Assembly: GCA_030737875.1 (NCBI GenBank)
Contig: CM060924.1
Location: 145,756,197 to 145,820,196, forward strand
Source of the DNA: Allium sativum
Lineage: Eukaryota; Streptophyta; Magnoliopsida; Asparagales; Amaryllidaceae
Reading direction: 5' to 3'
DNA length: 64,000 bases
Shown: positions 46,503 through 59,164 of the stretch, piece after piece
Layout of the letters: every line of letters starts with the position of its first letter
How positions within the stretch are numbered: position 1 is the stretch's first letter
Made by a program: the position numbers and the translations under genes
Notes under the pieces: generated by a model
The model's input: only the letters and a program-made list of their open reading frames with translations
The model's database searches: none
What the model was told of the DNA's origin: nothing

Positions 46503-49500
46503 TGTAATAACCCAGATTTTTTGTCAGTTTATTTTAAATATTTAATATTGTTTTAAATATTCAGTTGATAATTTAAATGAATTTTTATATTTAGTTATCG
46601 ATTTAAAAATCGAAATACGATTTATTTTGAATATATATATATATATATATGTATGTATATATATATATGATTATCGTAATATGGAATTTGAAATAATTAA
46701 TTCGAAATTTAAAACCGAGTCATAACAATTCAGATGATAAGTAGAAATTTTATTTGATATATACGATAATAAATAATATTTTATTATCAAAGAATTTGTG
46801 GTTTTCGAATTTAAATTATATTATATTAATTTAATATGGTATATATATTGAAATTAAATTTCAAAATATATACTGTTCAATTCAGAATAACGTTATTACA
46901 TTGGAACCAGGGTCGGTACGCTAAAATAGCGGTTCACGATTTTTAATTGTGAACCCCAAGATATTTATAAGGGATAAGATCGAAATCGAATCGAAAATCA
47001 AATCAATATCTATTTAAAAAGATATAAAAATCTGTTTAAATCTAATTGAATTAAAACAAATCAAATCTGAATCCGTTTCAAAAGAATAAAAATCTCTGTA
47101 ATATCAAATCACATTAAAGAAAAACCTACCCTACCTAATTCCTTAATGAATAAGTCTTCCTCTACTATAAATCGCACCTACTTATATTTCTTCTTCTGAA
47201 AATGAAAATCAAAGCCGTCCATCTCGACTTCTATCTCTAAAAGTCCAAATCCATTTTTGTATATAAAACGTCAAATCGAAATTGAAACGCACGGGTTCCT
47301 GGAAATAGGTTCAACGTTGAAGAAAACTCGCGAATGGGGAGTGGAGTCGTTCGATTTGGGTTCGGCTGCTCTTACTGTTGTTCGAAATCGCGACAATCGA
47401 GGTTGACGGGAGGAAGGAGTTCGGTGGGGAAACATGGATCGCCAGTTTTACTGAAGCTTAAACCAACCGAGGCATTGGCGATTTGGAGTAAGGCAACATC
47501 ATCGGTTTTTTGCGATGGGTTTCAACTGTATTCGAAGATGATGTTGCGCCTGTAGCCAGTATTAAGGGTTCGGTTCTAATCTAAGGTTCATCGGCGACTT
47601 CAATTTGGGGAATTTTGGGGATGGCGCGATGGTAAGGAAGGAAAGCGATGGTGGTTTTGGAGGAGGAGGGTGAAAAGACAAAGCAAATGGTAGAGATAGG
47701 AGCAACGTATTGTTTAGTGAACAAGATGGCGTAAGTAAATGGAGAAAGCTCGATATGAGCTGTGTGATTAAAAACTGGAATGGACAGAGATTTGTGCATT
47801 CAAGAAGGAGAACGTGAGGAGCAGAAGGGGTTGACCTCGAGTAATGCACTATTGGTTCAGATATTTTACAGTGGGTTATGATTTTGGCAGTAGGAGGAAA
47901 GTGGCCTCGACATCTTTCACCGAGAAGATAGTGATTAAGGTAAATTTAATTTATTAATTTTAAAGCCAAATTACCTTTTTAGTTATAAAATTTGTGCTCA
48001 AACTCGAAAAGAAAAATGGATAAAATTTAATTATATTTGTTGTTTATTTATTTAAGTAAACATTAGATATATATATATATGGTTTAGTGTTTAAAAATAA
48101 GTAGAATAATTTAATTATTTATTTTAGGAGATTTATTTAAATTAATAATCGCTTATTCGTTAAATAAAATAAATATTCACAGGAGCTTGATAAATTCAAT
48201 GGGGACAAGCCGAGTCGATTCATAGATACAGATATGGAAATTAACTGGGTATTCAAGCAAAGGAAAATTACATGGTGTGTAAATCTCACTCATATTTTAT
48301 TTAGAATTATTTTATTCATTAAAATAATTATTTGTTGATTGTTTGGATGCTTTAAATATTATTGATTGCTGTTAAAAATATATTAGTTATTTAGGCTTGG
48401 TGGTTGCTATTATATATATTGGTGGTTGGATTTCCCGTTGTATCATTACCGGATGCCCGCGGTACCATTAGCGAATGATTATCCTATACGCCCCACACTA
48501 TGATAGTGGATGGCCTTCTATAGTGCGATATCCTGCCTCGAAGTAGGATGGGTATTATTTTGTTGACTAACGTCTGTGGATGTAGGAAAACGGGTTGGAG
48601 GGATCCAACTGGATTTCTCAAAAATATTATTATTTGTTTGTTTCATATACCTTATCATACATGATGTGTTAGAACCCTATGATTGATAATTGGATGTTTA
48701 TGAATGTTTAAATACAATTGGGCCCTAGATGTTAATTTATAAAATATCGTGAAAATGAATTTTGTAACTTAAAAGGAAAATTCTATTTTTCAAAAATAGA
48801 AATTGATATTCGAATGGACAAGAAATGGTAACTTGTTTTGAATAAATAAAACAAGTATTGACTTTATAAACGTTGTTTATAAATTAATAATACAGAGAAT
48901 TAAAATGAGTTTATAAACAGTGTTTATAAATAAAGTGGAAAAATTATCATTGGATAATTTGAATATTTAATTCAAATGTGAATTTAAAAATAGAAATGAG
49001 AAAATCGTTTTAAAGAAATAAACGATAGAATTTATTCTGTTGTTCAGAATATAAACTAAAATAAATCCGTAAGGATTTATGATTTGAATTCGATCAATTT
49101 GAATTTATTTAAATAGAAGTTAAATTGAATATGAAATTAAATTGGGTGCATATATATATATAAATTATTATAAATAGAAATTTCAAAAATAAGATTTTTG
49201 TTTAAAATATTTCGAAATGGAACTTGTTTTAAATATATAAAATAAGAAATCTATAAACAGTTTATAAATAGAATTAATTAATTATCAAGAGTTAATTAAA
49301 ATATTAAATTCAGGTGTGAATTTGAAAATAGAATTTGAAATCATTTGGAAAAGGAGAACGATGGGTTTTATTTCGAATTCGAAATACTAAAGAAATTGGA
49401 TTTTCAAATAGATAATTGAAAGGGAAGCTTGTTCTATTTTGTGAAACGAGAAAATTTATTTATAAACAATGTTTATAAATATAGTGAAATAAATTATCAT

Positions 49501-49864
49501 TTGATAATGTAGCAGTTTAATTCAAATATGAATTTAAAAATGAATTGGAAAGTGTTTTAAAATAGAACGATTGATTTTATTTCGAAATATAAGTTGAATT
49601 TGCATTAGAAAATCCAACGAGTTTATAATTGGAATTCGATTATATCTAATTTCATAAAATAATTTATTTCTAAATAAATCAGATTTAGATATATAAATTT
49701 AAGTTATAAATAAATTTATAACTGAGTTATGAAGTAATCGAAGGATAGGGGTAATCGAGAATATTAAGTTGGGTTTGGTAAATAGGCTGCATATATATTA
49801 AAATATATTAGAATGGAGTTGGAATTTATATATAAACGAAGTTTAAAACGTTTATAATTAAAAC

Positions 49865-49888
49865 GAACTCGCCGCAACGCGGCAGTTC
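49865..49888 (+). repeat. 24-bp GC-rich palindrome (giant 3' LTR)
   Basis: Same arms as at 42393-42416; only the centre differs. Confidence 0.85.
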
Positions 49889-52417
49889 GTAAATTGGCAT
49901 TTCGAACTTCAATTGAGTATGCATAACTCAGTTGAAGTCGGAATTCTTTGAAACAAGAAACATCAGGACTGATTTGATAATAGTTTTCTAATGGAGGAGA
50001 AAAATCTGGATTTCATCGAATAGATTTTAAGTCATGTAAAAATCAAATTTTCAGAAAAACAGTGCCATAACCATTATAAAACCATAACGGCTTATTTAAA
50101 TAAATAAAATGATTTTGAGCAAATAAAATCCGAATTTCAGTTAGGAAATATCCAAATTTGAGTTATAAATAATATCTGAACTCGAGTGAAGTAATGAAAT
50201 GATTTTTGAAACAAAATCAAACCAGATGTTTAATTGTTGAGTAGAATTAGCTAATGTAAGGAAAAATTAGTTAATGGAATTTTAAATTGAAATTGGACTT
50301 TGGATCAGAAAAAAGGGTTTGTAAATTCATATTCAAAATCGAATATGAAACTTGAATTAGAAATGGCATTCAATTGTTTTTGAAAATAAATTAATTTATA
50401 TTTGAACGTGATATATTCAAATAACAAGTGAAGTGGGCTAAGAAGCTAATTAAAGAATAAATGGGCGAAACTGAATTCAAACGAATGGATTGAGTTGAAT
50501 TGAATTGAAAACAGGTGAACATGTGTTAGACACGTACGGGATGAAGTATATGAAGATTTTAATTCATGTGCCCGACAAAAAGGTACACGTTTAAATTCCA
50601 TATGAGGTTTTATGCGCCGTATCGGCAAGCCGCTTGGCTTTTTCTTTTTGATTGGAGAGGCCTCTGTGGCAGTCTGGGGATTTTCCTGATGCTCCCGGTA
50701 CAAAGGAGGTTATGGAGAATTTTTCCGGAAATTTAAGGAGTTAGAATATTATTAAGAAAATTTGATAGTCACAAATCAATGTATCGATATACATATATAT
50801 AGAATTCGATAAGGAAACAAAATTAAAATAGAATATTATAAACAAAAAGGAGACATATAATTAAATCTGATAAAATTAGAAAGCGAAACATATACGAGTT
50901 TAAAAATGAATAATTGGTTTGCGTGATATTGATTATTCGAGTAAGCGGTCTTGTCTGTTTTGAAGTTAATAATATTTTTAGTCAAGGTCTGAGAGGTAAT
51001 TATACCCCAACTTGATTGATTTCATTATTAGCTGATAAATAGCAAGATTCAGTATCGAAGAGAAATGTTTAAAGAGATTTAGTCGAATGCAGTATTTTGG
51101 GTTGTTCTAACGATGTTTTACATAACATTTGTTTTAACCCAATAAGTGGAAATTTCGGAAATATAATAGTAAATATTTCCTAAGTCAAAAAATGAATGGT
51201 CGGGAAAGAGATAAGTAATTGGAATATTTTCCAATTATAAATAGAATATATTTTCTACGTATTGAAAATAAAAGGAGGCGATATATGGAAATGTTTTCCA
51301 AATAGCGAAAAGGCCAAAATGATAATTGAAAATATTTGTTTAATAAATATCGATAAGGAAATGGAAAAGGTAATTTAACTAATGAAATATTAATTAATGG
51401 GCCCAGTGATGGTTTGATGTTATGGATGAATGTTTGTTTGTTTTAATTCGATAGTTAAATAATCGACTATCGAAGTGTTTGCCAATATCGTTGTCAATAT
51501 GGACAGACTGGTTGATTATTATCCGTGAACCACTCCGTATTGGCAGTAACGTTGCAAATCTGATTATATGAAGATAATCGAAGATGGAGTGAAGTGCAAG
51601 GACTTTTTCTATTAATGGAAATTGTGCCTTCGGTTTCGTTTGGTCCCAGAACGAACGTATATGGACCAATGTCTGACAAAGTATTTCCAATGATCGAATA
51701 TGTTGGTATGTATAAATATATATGGTGGCAACGGATTTATTCCCTTAGCATAATATCCAGAATATATTTGTGCAAATCAATTTAGTGATTAATGGATCTG
51801 AAAACGTGGCATTCAAAGTGATTGTGCTATCAATGAATAATAAGAAATCGTAGCCTCAGGCCTCAACAACCGGGGAATGACAAAAATCGAGCAGGTAGCA
51901 TGGCTATGTGGGTCGCTCCCATTAGGGTGTATAATCACCTACCTAGAGAAATTCCTTTTACTTCTTAAATCTATCAATGTTATCCCTTTTCAGGAAACGG
52001 TTGTTGATCCCAACCGTTGGTGATATACATTCGATACACTCAAGCGAAATGAATGGTCGGCCATGTGTGGGCCGGGTTGCAAGATGTTCTTGTTGAACCC
52101 AATGTATTCCTCTCTAGAGATACACTATAGAAAGGTGGTTCCAAACCTTGTCATGTTGAAAATTCAATCTCCAATAAGCGCCCTGCGGTTTTTGGTTTTA
52201 TATTATATATGGAGCGTGAGATGCAAGCGTTCCGCAAGATTGCTATTTATTTGTATTTAGACACTATTATAATATCAGAAGATATATTTGATTCCAAAAT
52301 ATTTTGGGTTATAGTAAGTTAAAAACCGTCCATGTTTATGTGTGGGCTGGTCTTACTATTATTTTTTCTTACGAAAAGATTTTTAAAGTTAAACAAATGA
52401 TTGGAGTTTACTCACAC

Positions 52418-52431
52418 CAGTCCCATGACTG
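52418..52431 (+). repeat. CAGTC-CCAT-GACTG stem-loop (giant 3' LTR)
   Basis: A perfect stem with loop CCAT, 448 bp before the LTR end, in the conserved CTCACACCAGTCCCATGACT block. Confidence 0.65.
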
Positions 52432-52884
52432 ACCCAGAGAATATATTTTTTTCCCTAAACTCTTGGGTGCCCAAATTTGTATGGGCAGTCAAGTAGTCGG
52501 GATTTTTGAAATTCACATGGAAGAGATGGAAGTAGGAGGCTTCACCAGTTAGCTATAGACTATCATATATTCCGCTGTGTACCATGTTTGTATCTGGAAA
52601 CTAGTGTTTATAACTTTTCTAGGAATAAATGTTGTGCTCTGATAATGGTATATATATACAGTTACTGATTTTTATTTCAAAGGTTATGTTATATAATATA
52701 TTTTATTCATTCCGCTGTGAGATTTGTCTTCTTTGTATTTCTTCTATTCTAATATTTCTTTCTTTCTATTTCTCATCTTCTAACTTCTTTCTAATAATGA
52801 TTCGTATTTCTGTGCAATTTGGGTTGGACGTGTGGTGTTATTAGTCAACTCAGATAGTTGGATTTGCGAGGCCAATACAATTCA

Positions 52885-54930
52885 TAACATCCAATATCGT
52901 AGCTGTCACCACTAAATCCTTAAATCCGTTGATAATCAAATTTGATTTCATCGATCAAAAAGGCTAATGGAAACCCCGGTTCTAGTCGGACTTCCATACA
53001 ACCTTCCTGTGTATATTTTCCACAATCATCTTAGATAACTAGATCACTCCTACAGAAGCTCAATCAAGGGTAAACTATCCTACCTGATCCTAATGGACAT
53101 CCCTGTGATACCCATGCTTTGAGTCCGTTAGAACCTTTGATAATCAATGATTCTTTGGCACTTCAAATCCGTCGAGCCTTCCTCGGCAATTTCTTCCATA
53201 GATCAAGATACATCTCGAACAAATTCCCTTATCATCCTTGATTAATTCCTGCCTGATTCAATCCATCATCATACTTAGTCATATATCATCCCACGACCAG
53301 CATCTCATCCATCCTACCTCGACCACTCCATCCTGAGTTGACAATCTAAGTATCATTCCTACTTGAGTCGTATCTTGATCATCTACCCAAGTAGTGCCAA
53401 CATCTTGCTCCCTAAATATGAGCAATCCTTCATGAAACGTCATGGATCAGTACCGATCCATCAAGCATGGATCAGTATCGGTCCATCGAGTTAGCAAAAT
53501 TTTGCTAAGTTTTTGGCTTCGGTCCATCACTGCTTCGAGAGCTTCCTGTCGGTCCATCTTCATAGACAAATTCCAAATGTGCTAAAACCTCTGTCTATCC
53601 ATTACAACCCTCAATCAACTAGCCTTCGACCCATGCAAAATCACATCCAATTCACTTGAATATTTATACACAACCTCGATTTACTACCACGATGCCACGC
53701 TTGAAATATCTTCGCCACCCGACCAGCCAGCATGGATCGATACTGATCCACCAAGCATGGATCTGTGTTGATCCATTAAGCATGGATCTGTGCCAATCCA
53801 TCAAACATGGATTTGTGTCGATCCATGTACTTAGCGAGATTCAAAATGGAATTTTTTGTGCTGTCTCTCTTTATCATTCAGAGCTCCTCCACCAAGTTTC
53901 GTCTGAATCCGATCATCTGAACCTCTGATTTGCTCTGTTCTTCAATTCTAAGATCTACAGAAAACAGTCCTAACAAATAACTCAAACAATGCAATCAATT
54001 CAATCAAAATGAACAGCGGTTCATCCAATATTGATCATACAAACATGAACATATCACAATCATGGCATGAGGATATCATAAATATGAGATCTAACATGAT
54101 TTGGATCTAAACATATACAAAAATATGATTAAATCAACAAACTACTGGTTTATATGATTGAATTAGGTTTTCCTAAGATGTCTAAATATGAATTTAACAT
54201 ATAAGATCAGATCTAAAGGGATTTTAACATGTATGATGTGATTTATCCCTAATTTAACCTATATAATCTATAGCTTCTGTGTGACCGATATCTATCACTC
54301 ACCATTTTCTAGATCCAATGCAAAAGCGATGAAATCAGATTGGGTCAACAGTAGAAAAACACTAAAATCGATGCAACTGTGATGATCTAATCTTCATTGA
54401 TGATGATCTGGACTCTAGATGCAATCTATGATTAATTAGAATAAATAAGATGAAGGAATTAGGGATTAGGTTGAACCGAAGAATCATAGGTGCTCAGCCT
54501 AATGTTTGAATGTAGAGAGAAGACCCTAATTCTCTCCTCAAGCCGTCTATTTATATCTGCAAGTTATTAGCCTAATGGGCTTGACTAATTAGCCCATTAG
54601 AAGCTAATTAGTCTGCCTAACTGAAACTGAAAACAGTGATTCCTCCCAAATAGGTAAACCAAATCTTTCATGTAACCAATATACGGAATTTTAAACCACC
54701 ATTTCAATCTAATGAGACCAATTTCAGTACCAGATTCAACCCTTATCAAAAGTTATAGCTAAAACAGTATACATAAGGGGAAAATGGTCACAAGTCAACT
54801 TGGTGAAAATCATGGATATGTCTCGCATTCGCATGAACAACATACTACAATATGAGAACGATCTGGCCATTAGGGAATTAAATATAATTATTTTACGACC
54901 CTTCGATACATAATATACGGGTTGTTAGCA
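52885..54930 (-). repeat. Degraded Tekay-like LTR and adjoining repeat
   Basis: The right end (GGGTTGTTAGCA, minus strand TGCTAACAACCCG) and the stretch 53985-54930 align loosely with the 901-bp Tekay LTR: the TATCACTCACCATTTTC block near 54290, TATAAATA on the minus strand at 54548-54555, and the TTACGACCCTTCGATACATA end. The left boundary and its TSD are not found, and 52885-53950 has no clear partner. A CATGGATC-based repeat lies in 53440-53850. No gene is present. Confidence 0.55.
53440..53850 (+). repeat. CATGGATC...GATCCAT repeat cluster
   Basis: A 24-25-bp unit, roughly AAGCATGGATCTGTGT + GATCCATC, occurs as two copies at 53440-53500 and five more at 53725-53850. Each unit can pair ATGGATC with GATCCAT. 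The frame 53656-53928 is repeat-driven. Confidence 0.8.
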
Positions 54931-57900
54931 TAATTTACAAATGAGAAATAGAGAATTATGTAACTCTAGACAAAACCACGGGGAAAAATGAACTACAGAA
55001 AGGATAAAAATCAGTAGACATTAAATAAAAAAATAAAACTAAAAAAATACATCATAGTATATATGAATAGTAGGTCATTGCAATTTAAGATTCTGTTTTA
55101 GATGGAGAATACATAAAAACAAAAGTAAAATAGTAAAACAAAAGCAAAGTTGTGCTTACATAATAAGTAAACGTGGAGGTGAAAAGTTATCAGTTGTAAC
55201 ATTACATGGAAATTAAATTAGAGTCTGAAATTAATTATTTTTTGGAGATATTCATGGAAACAAAACCATATGTAGTTACATATACATGCAAAACCATTCA
55301 TGCTTTTCTGCATGAGGAAATGAAATGATTTATAACAGCAAGATTAATATAACTGATTAAGAACACTAACTAACATTATAAAGTCAAGAAAAATAAAGAT
55401 GAATAAAGTTTGAATTTGCAAGAAGAAAAATAAAATTAGAATTCTGATTCACAAAGGATTGAATGGTATAGAATTTTATTTATAGCCTAGAAAAGAAAGA
55501 AGATTATGTTAATTATGGAAAAAATATTCATCAAGTTGGAAATAACTTTTATTCTTGAATCAAAAAGAAACCAAGAAGACATTTAGAACAAATGACTATA
55601 AGATTGTCACATGGCAAATAGAGAGAATCAAAAAGACAAAGCTGAGAATGAGTGACAGAAGATTATTTGGAATTCAATTTCAATACAACAGTATAGATAT
55701 AGTGCTAATTTAATTTAGCGTTTACTCAAAAAGTACTATATTATGTTTTCTTTCAAACTAAACTTTTCGGGTGGTGTCTTTGTTAAGAATGTTTTAAAAT
55801 TCGCTCTTCTAGGTAATTTTCTTTATTTGGGATTCACAGTGGAATGGAAAAATAATATTAAATCCATCTTGCCTTTTTTTCAAATCCTATATAAAAGCAA
55901 CAACAATAATCAAACCGACTTTGTTGGTTTTTCTTAATTCTACTGAGCCTTCGAAAACTTGTGTCCATCTAAAGCTTTTTTACAATACCAATTTTGTCCT
56001 CCTTTGAATGATGCATTAATTACAATGTCTATTGAATAATCATGATAAGCCTTGTATATTAGTTCCTTGTATTTTCTTTCTTTATGTGCATTTATGGCCA
56101 GTTTTAACGTTAATGTTAATTAATGTAAATAATTTTCGTCAGTTTCATTTTCCTTTATCTCATAACATTTTTTCTAATCTAATTAGTGTACAAGTGTATA
56201 CTAACTTTAATTTATTACCATTTATTATTTCTTTTAATTCATTTTTTATTTTTTCGAAATCGAACTCAAGTGAAATATTAGTAAATAAAATAAACTTTAA
56301 AGTAATAAAATTTGATATGAATTATATATATTTGTTCAAAGGTTAATGAATTATTTTATGCTTCCATGCAACGCACGGGTCTCCGCTTGTTAGCCTACAA
56401 TATAAGATACTAAATATTTATTATATGGGTTTTTATTAAGAATGATATGATATCTATCCGTAATAGGTAAAAAATATTTTGATTACATAATTTGTTATTA
56501 CTTCAAAGAAAATAGGTGGAACTCAGGAGTAGCTATCTGGTTAATTTTATAAATCTCAACATTTTCCCTAATGGGGCATGGTAATTATTTACCTTATTTA
56601 TATCTGTATATGTCATGCAAGAAGTTGTCCCGGAACATTCATTTCATATGTAAAGTTATTTCACATTAGTTGCAGCCTTATAGCCTTGCCTTTAAAGCCA
56701 AAATCATGATGCTTGTTTTCTCTTATCACTTTTGAATTCAATGCGCAAATTAGTCATAAATATTAATTATGAATGAACAAATGATAGGGTACTTGGGTGA
56801 AATTTTTAATATGTCCATATATAAAAAACAACAACATGGAAATGTATTTTTTTTCATTATATGGAAAGTAAATCAAGATGTATTGTCAGTTTTCCCACCG
56901 TTATGCGGTTATACTAGTACTTTCTCCCCATTTATCGTTGTAACTATAATTGAGAATAATTTTCTAATTCATTTTTCTACAAACTAGAAAACATAAATTC
57001 TACTTTTTTTTATTTCGATCCTTATGGTCCCTTATCCCAACGTAAAGTATAATTAGTTGCGAATGCTCGAAACCGAAGTATATTCAATCCACTTAGGAGT
57101 CCTTTTATATGGTATTTGTAATAAAACACAATTTGTGACACATTACGCTCATCGTTGGATTTTTTCATAAGTCAATTTTGCCTTTCATGAATGGAATAAA
57201 TAAAATCAATTGGAAAGTAGTCTTTGGATGACTTTCCTAATTTCAAGTTTCATGACAAGCCGGTGACTTAATAACTGAAAAATCTCTAACAAATTTTGTA
57301 TCTTCTTTTAGACTATAATTAATGTAATGAAAATGCTAGAAGGCCAGGCATTTTTGTCAGGAAATTTGACAAAAAACAATCCTACGACTGAATTAAATGA
57401 AAACAAAAAAAATCAACCACCCTCCTTGAATTTAGGCAATTCCCTGACATCCCTCACACCACTTTTTCGAGCCTTCTAGGAAGCTCCTTAACGTAATAGC
57501 CTTACATGTTTGCATATATTCCTGCCAAATTCACAATAGGGGTTTTTAGGGACAAGGATAAACTTACCAAAAAATTTACCCATAAGGGCGAGCGCCTAAA
57601 ATTTTAATCACAAAGACATTTTTTAGTGTAAAGGGAGGAATTCAGAGACCCACTATCATTTTATACTTTACACTAAATTTGTCCTTATAGTTAAACTTTT
57701 TTTCCCTTGTCCTTATTAATAATTTTTTTGTTAAATTCGTCCTTCACAATATTTTCCTATTTGGAATACTCCTCTGTGCAATGCATATTAATCCTTTTTA
57801 GTCTAATCACAGATTCACAAATATGAAAAAGGCTATGTTTTTAAGTTAAATGAGAAAACGACAATGCATATTATGTTTATTTTATGTTCAAATAACCATT

Positions 57901-58109
57901 TTTAAAATTGAGATAGCAGGATTCATTTTTCGTACTTATCTAAAATTGCCGCATTCAAAAAATCAATTCAGAATGAATGAATCTCATTATTTCAACAACC
58001 AGCATATGTGAACCCCATACTTCAAGATCGTTTCTCTATTCATAGAGGGGACAAAAGAAAGAGAATTAAAAAAGGAAACAAAATTCATTGTCGCATAAAT
58101 CTGGGGGGT
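54931..58109. other. AT-rich unassigned region
   Basis: About 3.2 kb with no gene or repeat that I can name. If the Copia LTR at 58110 belongs to a longer element, part of this could be its internal region, but no RT, integrase or gag motif is seen. Frames such as 56032-56346 and 56769-56987 are AT-driven. At 56367-56391 the string TGCAACGCACGGGTCTCC + GCTTGTTAG resembles motifs seen at some plant transposon ends. The last 13 bases (58097-58109, AAATCTGGGGGGT) look like a polypurine tract. Confidence 0.45.
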
Positions 58110-58699
58110 TGTTAAGATGCTCATTTTAGTATTTCCGTAGGTGAATCAACACTCATTCATACGAATACAAATATATATTTGAGGTTCATTATCTTTCCCT
58201 CTTTACATTTAAAATCAAATATACTTGCTTCATTTTGATATTCTTCTTCTCTACCAACCATTCTTTCAATTTTGTTTACTCTCATTCATGGTACATAACT
58301 CAGTTTCCTTTCAATAATTCTATACTCTTCGTTTACTAATAGTATTCATTTTGTCTTGCCAATTACAGGCTGAAGCAAATGAAAATACTGAATACTATAA
58401 GGTATACTTTGGTTGACACTCGTATTAGTAACACTCTGGGAAATGAAGCATTGCGTGTGACTAGATGTAGGAGTTATCCGAACTAGTATAAAATCCGGTG
58501 TGTTCTTTCATTTTCTGCATTTTATTTCTCTTTATATCTGCATCTGCGATTGTTTCTGTTGTGATACTCATTACTGTGATTCATATAGTTGTTTTAAGTA
58601 ATTGTTAATTGTTTAAGTTTTCCATAATCTTTTCAAAACACCATTCACCCCTCTCTAGTTTTAGTTTTGTCTTAAGATTTGTAATTTTCATTCCTAACA
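58110..58699 (+). repeat. Copia-like 3' LTR
   Basis: The 590-bp stretch starts TGTTAAGATG right after the purine-rich tract and ends TTCATTCCTAACA. Near the end it has GACTAGATGTAGG, CCGAACTAGTATAAAATCC (TATAAAA at 58487-58493) and CACCATTCACCCCTCTCTAG, all familiar from Ty1/copia LTR 3' parts. It is followed at once by the gag/protease fragment, so it appears to have inserted into it; CAATC (58700-58704) would be the TSD. No 5' partner is found in the window. Confidence 0.55.
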
Positions 58700-59164
58700 C
58701 AATCCACTATAGTCGCATATCTCTTGAGCCATTTCATACCAAAAATAATCTCAACCCCAGTGAAATTCAAAACAAACAATCACACATAAAAGAGCAATCA
58801 TAACTCGATAAACTGGACCCCGACAAAGCATATAAAGACTATACGAATCCTGTACTGGATTAGTCACAACCAATGGTCTATCAACAATCTCAGATTCTAC
58901 ACCCAACTTGCAAACAAGCTTATTACAGATAAAAGAATGCCATGATCCAGTATCAAACAAATTCGAACTGAAAACCTTTGATAGAAAGTGTACATTGCAC
59001 AACAAAATTCTTTCCTTTTCCATAGTAGTAGGAACCCTCGAGGAAGACGACATATCATCCAAAGCATGCGCTCTCACAACCTGCTTATCCTTTAGTGGTT
59101 CCAGACAATTCTTCTTTATATTCCCCGGCTCATCAAAGATATAACACTTTCCCTCCACCTTAGT
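58700..59164 (-). pseudogene. gag-pro: Gag/protease fragment of a second Tekay-like element
   Basis: The frame 59158-58751 matches the same region as 4171-5163 but is clearly diverged. The zinc knuckle has lost its second Cys and its His (CYIFDEPGNIKKNC). The protease active site keeps DTG in NLFDTGSWHSFICNKL, unlike the DTR in the other copy. Homology continues past the frame end to 58704 (WLKRYATIVDC read on the minus strand), where the Copia-like LTR begins. At 59164 it is cut by the giant LTR (TSD half cttag, 59160-59164). The rest of the element is not in the window or is not adjacent. Confidence 0.83.

Larger units (their letters stand above)
39057..52879 (+). mobile_element. Complete non-autonomous element with giant LTRs (Tekay-like ends)
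   Basis: TSDs attca lie at 39052-39056 and 52880-52884. The LTRs are 6340 bp (39057-45396) and 6377 bp (46503-52879); the internal region is 1106 bp. It starts TGTAA...; the primer site TGGTATCAGAG is at 45399 and the polypurine tract at 46490-46502. The internal 3' end, AATTTCGGGGACGAAATT followed by GAGGGGGGAAGAA, is typical of Tekay/Del elements. No gag or pol remains, so it must depend on proteins from another element. It resembles a LARD (large non-coding LTR derivative), but its internal region is unusually short. Confidence 0.92.
46503..52879 (+). repeat. 3' LTR of the giant non-autonomous element
   Basis: It is 6377 bp, starting TGTAATAACCCAGATT and ending GCCAATACA. It aligns with the 5' LTR throughout. 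In one sampled 222-bp stretch (39845-40066 against 47334-47555) I counted ten differences. It has longer AT dinucleotide runs (46630-46670, 48066-48082) than the 5' copy. No gene is present. Confidence 0.9.

Noticed and set aside
56032..56346. A 104-codon frame in the AT-rich region
   Set aside because: Phe/Asn/Ile-rich composition as expected by chance in AT-rich DNA; no motif or supporting signals.
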